This document shows, piece by piece, positions 1-6,300 of a stretch of 7,673 bases of DNA; position 1 is the stretch's first letter; each line of letters starts with the position of its first letter. The position numbers and the translations under genes were made by a program. The notes beneath the pieces were generated by a model that worked only from the letters and a program-made list of their open reading frames with translations, was not told the origin of the DNA and ran no database searches. Location of the stretch: NCBI GenBank assembly GCA_018679295.1, contig JAHHLP010000598.1, forward strand, positions 1-7,673. Direction: 5' to 3'. This DNA comes from Rhodothermia bacterium. GTDB lineage: Bacteria > Bacteroidota > Rhodothermia > Rhodothermales > JABDKH01.

Positions 1-1924
1 GCGCAGCACCTCGGATATGGGGCTCCACGAACAGGTCACCTCGCTCAAGTCGAAGGGAAATGCGGTAAAGAGCGGGAGGAATGAAACGGGGAGTCGTCGC
101 AGGCGCAGCGACATGCTGCAGCCTCAAGACACCCATCAGGCCTATATCAAACGAACCGATAGCTGCTACGGGATAGGTGCCGTCCACTTCAAGCCCCGTG
201 ACCTGCGAGGCGTTCGCATTCGTAAAACGGAACAGGTCGTCATTCGTACCGGGCGAGTTGTCAGGTCCTTCATTGTACCACGTGCGACTCAGCAGATTGC
301 GATAGCCCGTCCTGTATGCGGACAGCGCAAGTCGGGATCCGTTGGTACCGCCTGTACGGAGGCTCATCTCATATGTCAGCGACCTTTCTCCCTCGACGTC
401 CGGATTCGGGACGTCACGTCCTGCGAACCAAAATGCGTTGGCGGCAATATCGTCGAGACCCGGAGCCGTAAACGTGCGTCGTACGGTGCCGGTAACGAGG
501 GTTCGCTCCGAGATTTCATGAGACACTCCCGCGTGCCACGAAAGGCCGCTAAACGTGCGGTCGATCACGCCGATCAGCTCGGGAGAGCCAAAAACAGAAG
601 GGCCGTAGTCGCTCCGACGTCGATCCAGCGACCAGCTGGTACCCAGCAAGACTGTCGTAGAAGGATTGAGCGACCAACTGTCCTGCACCTGAACGGCCAA
701 AGACTGACCGTAGGTACCTCCCGGAAAACGTCCGCGCTGATAGAAGGTCACCTCTTCGTCACGGACCTCCTTACGCTGCGCGTCAATTCCCTCCGACACC
801 GTACGGATCGAACCGGTCACGGCATGTTTGGAGGACGGTGCAAGTGTAACGTGACCCTGAAAACCAAAAATGGTAATCCGATCGTCGTCGAACATTGTCT
901 TGCCCCATTCCGGCCGCCGAACGGTCATCGTTTCTCTCTGCCGGTTCAGCCATACCGAAGCGGACGCGGACCGAAGCAGACCCGAGGCTGCATATCGCGC
1001 AGAGAGGTAGGCGATGGTCATCTGTCGTGGACTCAGGACATCCAGCGTCGACGGAGGGCGGCTCAGGCGCAGCGCTTCAAGGTCAGAGGTAATCGCACTT
1101 CGGTCGCGCCAACCCGAAAGCAGTCCGGCCCTCAACGACGCGTTTGAGTTAAGCCTGAGAGATGCCAGCGCATGAACGGTTGACTCACGCAGTCCGGTGT
1201 AGGGTTGAACAGCGGTGTTGTCGCCCTGCGAACCGGCCCGGAGGTTGCCGAGAATACGGCCAAGGCCCCCGAGGTGATAGCGAAGGCGGCCGACTTGCCC
1301 GGAACCGCTGATTCGTCCGGACCAGCCTCTGTCCGCGCTCGAGAACTGCTGGCTAAGCTGTATCCGGCGCGGTGTAGCTACAACCTGATCCATGGCATCA
1401 TCCAGAACAGATCCAAGGTGCAGGCCCTCCAACCCAGGGTTGGCCCGGCTCACATCCGAGCGACGCCATCCGTAGACGACTTCGCTGACCGCCGACTGAT
1501 CTACAACGGCAAGCGGTAACAACGACGGACCCTCTCTCATGGCGGAGTGCGTCAACGGAATTCCGTCGTATGTAACAACGACCCGCTTCGCACTGGCGCC
1601 CCGCAAAACGGGTATTCCGGATGACCTTCCTGCTTCGGGGGAGATGCTGCCGATCAGCTCCGAGATAATCTCCGAGACAGGTCGCAGCGGCGAATGGTGC
1701 TGCCGGACTAGCTCAAAGCTGGTCTGCTCCACCGCGTCATCAGGTGATTTAGTTACCTGCTTGGTCTCGTCCGACACGTACTGCTTCGACATGAAAACGG
1801 GAGACGTCGCAGGAATCTCGTCAACGAAAACGGCTCCGGCGGAGTCGCGGGCAGCCGTGCCGTCGTGTGGGGACGCGGCAGCAAACTGGGACATCAGTTG
1901 TAGGACGACGAGGCAGTACAGCAT
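1..1924 (-). CDS. TonB-dependent outer-membrane receptor, 3' end cut by window edge
   Basis: The minus strand is open without a stop from the ATG at 1924-1922 to position 1, giving 641 residues; the C-terminal end lies outside the window. Residues 1-18 form a hydrophobic signal peptide. Around residues 80-150 is a plug-like segment with PVLRGA, RVVVTYDGIPL and a following VSEVVYG, matching the usual 'RG...v.v..DG..l...ieV..G' pattern. The rest reads as a beta-barrel. Strong family signatures are RRTFTAPGLDDIA (482-494), NPDVEGERSLTYEMSLR (507-523), FTNANASQVTGLEVD (567-581) and IPPALYRISLRL (615-626). Such receptors import siderophores, cobalamin or other scarce solutes using TonB energy; the substrate cannot be told from this sequence. 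No carboxypeptidase-like N-terminal repeat and no SusC-like features are seen. The canonical 'GG-V-N' end of the plug is not evident. An in-frame TTG at 1936-1934 would add an arginine to the signal peptide and is an alternative start. No clear Shine-Dalgarno sequence is present. Confidence 0.9.
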   Translation of the reverse strand, partial: MLYCLVVLQLMSQFAAASPHDGTAARDSAGAVFVDEIPATSPVFMSKQYVSDETKQVTKSPDDAVEQTSFELVRQHHSPLRPVSEIISELIGSISPEAGRSSGIPVLRGASAKRVVVTYDGIPLTHSAMREGPSLLPLAVVDQSAVSEVVYGWRRSDVSRANPGLEGLHLGSVLDDAMDQVVATPRRIQLSQQFSSADRGWSGRISGSGQVGRLRYHLGGLGRILGNLRAGSQGDNTAVQPYTGLRESTVHALASLRLNSNASLRAGLLSGWRDRSAITSDLEALRLSRPPSTLDVLSPRQMTIAYLSARYAASGLLRSASASVWLNRQRETMTVRRPEWGKTMFDDDRITIFGFQGHVTLAPSSKHAVTGSIRTVSEGIDAQRKEVRDEEVTFYQRGRFPGGTYGQSLAVQVQDSWSLNPSTTVLLGTSWSLDRRRSDYGPSVFGSPELIGVIDRTFSGLSWHAGVSHEISERTLVTGTVRRTFTAPGLDDIAANAFWFAGRDVPNPDVEGERSLTYEMSLRTGGTNGSRLALSAYRTGYRNLLSRTWYNEGPDNSPGTNDDLFRFTNANASQVTGLEVDGTYPVAAIGSFDIGLMGVLRLQHVAAPATTPRFIPPALYRISLRLERGDLFVEPHIRGAA

Positions 1925-2420
1925 GCGAGCTGACAAAAACGAAACGTAGCGACAGAATCCCTATCCGAAAACCGCAAGCACGGAATTGGCATTCTGTTCA
2001 AGAACCTGACCGCGGGCGCTACTCGTTTTGAACTGATGTTTACCGGCGCGGCAAGATCGGCGTCAAGCGTCGGTACGAGGCGGCCTTACGATGCAGGCTA
2101 CCGGTTTTAACGGCGAAATCTGTCCGATTTGCGCTTTTCGAGAGAACAAAAATCTGTGAAAGAAACCGTTTCTGAAGCTCAAAAAGCAGAATTTGGACGC
2201 GTGCAAGGAATTGCTGCCGAATGCATTGCCGTGCCGGGATTCACCTGCCACTACGTTCATCGCAGGCACTCGCCAACCCACGCTCGCAACCGGCCTAGAA
2301 TTCATACGCTGATGAGACGTCGGGTCTCCGGATTATGCTGGACGTCAGGACCCTGCTTTGCCGGGAGTCGGGACCTCTGCTTGCGTGGCCGACCGTGATT
2401 ATCACAAGCACCGTAATGAC
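1925..2420. other. Gene-free divergent region between receptor and stress-protein genes
   Basis: This stretch of about 496 bp separates two genes transcribed away from each other. Short open frames exist on both strands (about 80-90 codons), but their translations look random and have no start-site support, so I call no gene. It holds an A/T-richer segment at about 2107-2210 with a 13-bp dyad, AGAAAC-C-GTTTCT (2161-2173). A small hairpin, GAGAC-5-GTCTC, lies at 2314-2328. Three GACGTC(G/A)GG-like boxes lie close to the stress-protein start. The region presumably holds promoters for both flanking genes. No riboswitch or tRNA is recognisable. Confidence 0.6.
1941..1957 (-). promoter_or_regulatory. 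Possible promoter -7 element of the receptor gene
   Basis: Read on the minus strand, TACGTTTC (1948-1941) differs by one base from the Bacteroidota -7 consensus TAnnTTTG. It lies 16 bp before the receptor ATG. The surrounding TTCTGTCGCTACGTTT matches 14 of 16 bases of a site upstream of the lipoprotein gene (3785-3800). No TTG is found at the proper -33 distance; the nearest is 26 bp away. If real, the leader would be very short. Confidence 0.35.
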
Positions 2421-2837
2421 ATGAAATACCGCCGTATCCTTCTGCCCATCGACCTGACGGACAAGAACAGACAAGCCGTTAAGCAAGCCATCGAGATGGT
2501 CGACCGCAACGACGGTTCGATTACTCTTCTGCACGTCGTTGAAACGCTGGACCTTCCCTACGAAGAAATGCAGGACTTCTACGAGCAATTGGCGGACACG
2601 GCGTCGCGAAAGATGGAAGAGATAATCTCCCAAGACATGTCCGGCATTCAGGCTCTTTATGAGGTCGTTTTCGGGAGACGAACGCGCTCCATCCTATCGT
2701 TCGCGACCGAAAACGAGAGTGACGTTATCATTCTGTCGTCACGCCGCTTCGACCCCAATGATGACGGCAGTGCTGTGATGACGATCAGCCACCAGGTTTC
2801 GATCTTCGCGCCGTGCTCGGTGGTGCTGCTGAAGTAG
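2421..2837 (+). CDS. UspA-family universal stress protein
   Basis: A 138-residue protein of typical single-domain Usp length. It opens with MKYRRILLPIDLT (the usual 'yk.ILvPvDlS' first strand), followed by a helix, ITLLHVVE (34-41) as the second strand, and a long acidic helix at about 47-75. The C-terminal half has FGRRTRSILSFA (84-95), then DVIILSSRR (101-109) and the final strand APCSVVLLK (130-138). The family forms cytoplasmic dimers linked to stress survival; some members bind ATP through a G-x2-G-x9-G-S/T motif. Here the two leading glycines are replaced (SSRRFDPNDDGS) and only the last GS remains, so ATP binding by the standard motif is doubtful. I chose the ATG at 2421 because homologous sequence begins there; an upstream TTG at 2358 would add a non-family extension. 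No Shine-Dalgarno sequence is seen. The gene is monocistronic and converges on the lipoprotein gene. Confidence 0.9.
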   Translation: MKYRRILLPIDLTDKNRQAVKQAIEMVDRNDGSITLLHVVETLDLPYEEMQDFYEQLADTASRKMEEIISQDMSGIQALYEVVFGRRTRSILSFATENESDVIILSSRRFDPNDDGSAVMTISHQVSIFAPCSVVLLK

Positions 2838-2879
2838 TGGTCCGTGTACCGCGGGTGGGGGATGTGCTACTAGCGAAAA

Positions 2880-2907
2880 GGCCCGATCTCACGATAGAGA
2901 CCGGGCC
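2880..2907 (-). terminator. Rho-independent-type terminator between convergent genes
   Basis: An 11-bp stem (2880-2890 with 2897-2907, one mismatched pair) encloses a six-base loop. On the minus strand the stem is followed directly by TTTT, the layout of an intrinsic terminator, 30 bp after the lipoprotein stop codon. On the plus strand it lies 42 bp after the stress-protein stop. It lacks a T-run on that side, so termination there is possible but weaker. Confidence 0.8.
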
Positions 2908-2937
2908 ATAACATGGTCGGCGATTTGCTACGTCAGT

Positions 2938-3723
2938 CTACTCGGGGCAGGCAGCATCATCAAGGTTGCTGTCCCAGCAGGCCGGCCCGCCGCCGTTGTA
3001 GTCGGTCGCCGTGATCGATCCGGCTTTCGTTACGGAATCCCACTCTACCAGGTGCGTCTTCGACTCCGAAGACTGCGTCCATTCGAAGCTCCGCGCAGTA
3101 CCATCGGTGGAATACTGGACGGCATCGCCAACCGCTTCGTACGGCCCACCGCTTACCGTGAACGTAATCGTCTTCGTATCAGCGTCTTCGACCTGGAAAT
3201 CTGCCGTAAGGACATTTTCGCGAACACCATCAAATTCATAGTAGAGCTGCCAAGAGCCGGACTTTCCATCCAGCGCCGTACTTGCGGTGTAGAGTTCAAA
3301 ATCATCGAGTGTTATCGCCTCGTTCGAAAGCCCAACTTCCATCACCCAGTCGATGCCCTGAGCATCAGGGGTTGCGTTGAGGGTGAATGATGCCGTTCCA
3401 TCCTCGGTTGAAACCGTGTTCGACCACACCCAGGAACCATCGAAGGTGGGATCGGCCTGGGTTGCAGACGCCGCTACAAGCGCCGGAACGATCAGGTTGG
3501 CGGATATTATCGTCGAGACCGGCCATACGCGAAGCACGGCTGCCGCAAAATTGGCGCCCGCCTCCGACTTTGGCGAGTTCCCAAAAACGTTGGCGTCCAT
3601 TTCAAACGCATCCACGGAAATCACAGGTGGTGCGGTATCCGAAAACGAATCCGAATCGTTCGAATCACATCCGGTCAGGAATATGAAGGCGGCCGCTGCC
3701 GCCAAAACTGGGGTTAGTCGCAT
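2938..3723 (-). CDS. Secreted lipoprotein of unknown function
   Basis: The protein has 261 residues from the ATG at 3723-3721. This start was chosen because it gives a well-formed lipoprotein signal: MRL, a hydrophobic core at residues 5-16 and the lipobox LTGC with Cys19. An upstream in-frame start (3798) would bury that signal. After the Cys comes an Asp/Ser-rich tether (20-30) typical of Bacteroidota-type exported lipoproteins. Residues about 59-88 form a hydrophobic stretch containing VWPVSTIISANLIVPALVAA. The remainder alternates short hydrophilic and aromatic strands (WVW 98-100, TASFTLNA 110-117, SWQLYYEFDG 157-166, KTITFTV 184-190, RSFEWTQ 211-217), suggesting a beta-rich domain. Two late cysteines (249 and 259) could form a disulfide. 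I do not recognise the family. It is expected to be anchored in the cell envelope. The gene is divergent from ligD, so a shared function is not implied. Confidence 0.85.
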   Translation of the reverse strand: MRLTPVLAAAAAFIFLTGCDSNDSDSFSDTAPPVISVDAFEMDANVFGNSPKSEAGANFAAAVLRVWPVSTIISANLIVPALVAASATQADPTFDGSWVWSNTVSTEDGTASFTLNATPDAQGIDWVMEVGLSNEAITLDDFELYTASTALDGKSGSWQLYYEFDGVRENVLTADFQVEDADTKTITFTVSGGPYEAVGDAVQYSTDGTARSFEWTQSSESKTHLVEWDSVTKAGSITATDYNGGGPACWDSNLDDAACPE

Positions 3724-3783
3724 CGTCAAGAAATCAGGTTGTGGGAAGAAACGTGATGCTGAAAGAATCGGCAGAACCACATG

Positions 3784-3800
3784 CAAATGTAGCGACAAAA
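3784..3800 (-). promoter_or_regulatory. Likely promoter -7 element of the lipoprotein gene
   Basis: On the minus strand TACATTTG (3791-3784) is a full match to the Bacteroidota -7 consensus TAnnTTTG, 60 bp before the lipoprotein ATG. The larger element TTTTGTCGCTACATTT recurs, with two differences, before the receptor gene. A -33 TTG at standard spacing is not visible, so the call rests on the -7 box and the recurrence. Confidence 0.45.
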
Positions 3801-3817
3801 CGGATCACTGAGGGTGC

Positions 3818-3850
3818 GAGACGGAACGCATTTGCGCGAGGATCCGTCTC
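3818..3850. promoter_or_regulatory. Inverted repeat in the divergent lipoprotein/ligD promoter region
   Basis: GAGACGGA (3818-3825) and TCCGTCTC (3843-3850) are perfect 8-bp inverted copies around a 17-base interval. That interval itself contains CGCA-TT-TGCG (3827-3836). The structure lies between the lipoprotein -7 box and the ligD start, 80 bp before the latter. It could be a dyad operator or a hairpin in the ligD leader. No T-run follows, so it is not a terminator. Confidence 0.35.
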
Positions 3851-3930
3851 ATTCCCGCTCCGATACGACCGCCCGAGCATCTGCACTCTCCGACGAATTC
3901 AATCGGATACCCAGCCACCGAACCAATCGA

Positions 3931-6261
3931 ATGGCGCGAACCTCCCAGCTAGCGAGCATCGGTAACCGAAAGGTCGAGCTTTCGAACCTCAAGAAGGTGC
4001 TCTACCCGGACGACGGCGTAATCAAGGCTGAAATCGTACAGTACTACCTGACGATAGCGCCGACGATTCTCCGACATATCCGCGGGCGCGCTCTCACACT
4101 GGTCCGGTACCCGGACGGCATCACCGGTGAGACGTTCTATCAAAAGAACCGTCCCGACTGGGCGCCCGACTGGGTCAAGTTTGTGTCTCTCGGCGATGAG
4201 AAGAAGCTCGACTACATTCTCGCAACCGAGGAAGCCACGCTGGTCTGGCTCGCCAATCTAGCCTGCATCGAACTGCACCAGCTGCACTCGCGAGACCCTC
4301 ATCATGACCAGCCGGACTACTTCGTCCTGGATCTCGATCCACCCGAAAACTACCCGTTCGAAGACCTGTTGGACATCGCTCGGAATCTAAAGGTGCACTG
4401 CGAGAAGCTCGGCTACCATCCATTCGCAAAAACGACGGGGCGGAAAGGTATTCACATCGTGATACCGATCCGGCCTGCGTGGAGCTTCGGGGAAGCCTTC
4501 GAGGCTGCAAAAGACCTCGCTGAGCCGTTTGTGCGAGCCAACGGCGACGCGACGACCCTACATATCAAGAAAGAGGCTCGCAAGGGTCGGGTTCTGGTCG
4601 ACATTTACCGAAACCGTGGGGGACAATCGATCGTCTCTCCGTACAGCCTCCGGGGTGCACCTGCGGCGCCTGTCTCGATGCCGCTCAGCTGGGACCGCCT
4701 CTTCGCACTGAAGTCTCCCGACGAATTCAACATCCACAACGCAGCGGAACACGTGCTGTCGGAAGGAGACGCATGGGAGGCAATCGGCGCTTACTCTGCC
4801 GACCTGCATACGAAGCGAAAGAAGGCTCCCAGGAAAGCACGGAAGGGGAAATCCGATAAGCACAAGACGCCTGAGCAGCTCGAGGAATACGCGCGCAAAC
4901 GGCAGTTCAACAAGACGCCGGAGCCGGAGCCGCTTGACGTCCTCGGCGAAGGCAATGCCTTCGTGGTCCACCGACACCATGCATCGCACCTGCACTATGA
5001 TCTTCGACTCGAGGAGAACGGAACCCTCCGATCGTGGGCCGTGCCACGCGGAATGCCGCCGCATCCCAAGCTGAAGCGGCTGGCAGTGGCGACGGAGGAT
5101 CACCCGCTCGAGTACCTGAACTTCGAAGGGGTTATCCCGAAGGGCGAATACGGCGCGGGCCCCATGTGGATCTTCGCTCGCGGCAAGTACGAAAAGACGA
5201 AAGAGAAGAAGGACGGCTTCTACTTTCGTCTCAACAGCCCGGAGCTGACGGCGGACTATCGAATCTATGAGACGAGTAACCGGCAATGGCTCCTCGAGAG
5301 GCTCGACAATCCGCAGATAGATTGGTTGCACGACCAGATCGGATTCATGTTCGCGGAGCGCGTGCCTGAGGTACCCGACGGCGACTACCTATACGAGCTG
5401 AAATGGGACGGCATCCGAGCCATGATCATCCTCGACGAAGGTGAGGTAACCATTCGAAGCCGCAATCATCGTGACATCACCGGCAAGTTTCCGGAGCTGC
5501 TCGTTGCTGAGGAAGCCTTCCGAAACTCGTCGGGTGTTTTCGATGGAGAAATCGTGTGCCTTGATCCGGATGGAAAGCCCGACTTCCGTCAGATCATCAA
5601 CCGAATCCAGCGTTCGGGCGAGGCGTCGATTCGGCGCGCATCCGAGAAACATCCTGCCCATTGCTACCTGTTTGATTGCCTTTACCTGGATGGACGGGCG
5701 CTGATCGGCGACCCGCTGGAACGGCGAAGGGCCTGGCTGGAGGACAGCGTCCGCCGGGACACGCCTTATCGTGTGAGCGAGGTGTTGGAGGACGGGCACG
5801 CCCTCTTTGAGGCCGTCAAGCAGATGGGTCTTGAAGGCATCGTCGCCAAGGAAAAGGGCAGCCGCTATTATCCCGGAAGGCGGTCGCGAGTGTGGCTCAA
5901 GGTAAAGGTCAAGCAAACCGACGACTGCGTCATCCTGGGCTTTACGGAAGGTCGCGGAGATCGAAAGGACCTGTTCGGCGCCCTACACATCGGATTTTAT
6001 GAAGATGGCGAACTGCTCTATCGGGGCAAAGTCGGAACGGGTTTTGGTGCCAAGTTGATGAAGAGTATCTACGCCAAACTGAAGAAAATTCCGGCCACGG
6101 ATCGGCCGATACAGGAAAAACCTGCGGACGACGCGGAAACGACGTGGCTCGAGCCGCAGCTTTTTTGCGAGGTCCAGTACTCCCAGTTAACAAATAACGG
6201 GACCTTCCGAGACCCCGTGTTCGTTCGACTGCGACCCGATCTGACGCCAGATGACGTTTGA
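3931..6261 (+). CDS. ligD: Multifunctional NHEJ DNA ligase D (polymerase-phosphoesterase-ligase)
   Basis: A 776-residue ATP-dependent ligase that repairs double-strand breaks together with Ku. The domain order is POL-PE-LIG, as in mycobacterial LigD (about 759 residues) and unlike the PE-LIG-POL order of Pseudomonas. The primase-like polymerase spans about 12-290, with metal-binding D134 and D136 in LDLDPP, D224 in VLVDIYRN, and TTGRKGIHI (168-176). A Lys/Arg-rich linker (about 295-313) follows. The 3'-phosphoesterase spans about 336-456 with H349, H355, D357, R359, R383, H391 and Y395, whose spacing matches the known active-site set of Pseudomonas LigD. The ligase spans about 465-776: nucleotidyl-accepting K491 in ELKWDGIR, FDGE (537-540), FDCLYLDGR (581-589), EGIVAK (635-640), WLKVKVK (655-661) and an OB-fold end with RLRPD. 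All active sites look intact. The ATG at 3931 was preferred to an upstream GTG at 3814, because homology starts after it and the extension would cover the inverted repeat. No Shine-Dalgarno is seen. ku follows after 39 bp. Confidence 0.98.
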   Translation: MARTSQLASIGNRKVELSNLKKVLYPDDGVIKAEIVQYYLTIAPTILRHIRGRALTLVRYPDGITGETFYQKNRPDWAPDWVKFVSLGDEKKLDYILATEEATLVWLANLACIELHQLHSRDPHHDQPDYFVLDLDPPENYPFEDLLDIARNLKVHCEKLGYHPFAKTTGRKGIHIVIPIRPAWSFGEAFEAAKDLAEPFVRANGDATTLHIKKEARKGRVLVDIYRNRGGQSIVSPYSLRGAPAAPVSMPLSWDRLFALKSPDEFNIHNAAEHVLSEGDAWEAIGAYSADLHTKRKKAPRKARKGKSDKHKTPEQLEEYARKRQFNKTPEPEPLDVLGEGNAFVVHRHHASHLHYDLRLEENGTLRSWAVPRGMPPHPKLKRLAVATEDHPLEYLNFEGVIPKGEYGAGPMWIFARGKYEKTKEKKDGFYFRLNSPELTADYRIYETSNRQWLLERLDNPQIDWLHDQIGFMFAERVPEVPDGDYLYELKWDGIRAMIILDEGEVTIRSRNHRDITGKFPELLVAEEAFRNSSGVFDGEIVCLDPDGKPDFRQIINRIQRSGEASIRRASEKHPAHCYLFDCLYLDGRALIGDPLERRRAWLEDSVRRDTPYRVSEVLEDGHALFEAVKQMGLEGIVAKEKGSRYYPGRRSRVWLKVKVKQTDDCVILGFTEGRGDRKDLFGALHIGFYEDGELLYRGKVGTGFGAKLMKSIYAKLKKIPATDRPIQEKPADDAETTWLEPQLFCEVQYSQLTNNGTFRDPVFVRLRPDLTPDDV

Positions 6262-6300
6262 CCGCGGTCGTACGGTATCCAAAAAACGAGAGACACTGCC

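Noticed and set aside
17..1147. Long open frame on the plus strand (376 codons)
   Set aside because: It is antisense to the receptor gene, whose minus-strand translation shows clear TonB-dependent receptor signatures. The plus-strand product is Arg-rich and unlike any protein family.
1205..1949. Two plus-strand open frames of 104 and 136 codons
   Set aside because: Both are antisense shadows of the receptor's plug and signal-peptide region, with no family features.
2229..2250. Cobalamin-riboswitch-like string (GGTGAATCCCGGCACGG on the minus strand; ACCTGCC on the plus strand)
   Set aside because: It was tempting because a TonB receptor lies downstream. However, the remaining conserved elements (GGGAA, CCGC-ACTGT, and a B12 box in the right orientation and distance) could not be found. 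A covariance-model search would settle it.
2063..2398. Small overlapping open frames on both strands in the divergent region
   Set aside because: The translations are rich in Arg, His and Cys without pattern and lack a ribosome-binding site; nothing supports expression.
455..3521. 13-bp direct repeat TATCGTCGAGACC in the receptor and lipoprotein genes
   Set aside because: It lies in coding sequence in different reading frames and has no flanking similarity; probably chance.
3011..3811. Plus-strand open frames over the lipoprotein gene
   Set aside because: The minus strand has a proper lipobox, promoter box and terminator; the plus-strand products are shadows.
3814..3930. Upstream GTG start that would add 39 residues to LigD
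   Set aside because: The extension has no family similarity and would overlap the inverted repeat; the ATG at 3931 fits the usual LigD N terminus.
4558..5916. Long minus-strand open frames within ligD (257 and 175 codons)
   Set aside because: They arise from codon bias of the well-supported ligD gene on the opposite strand.
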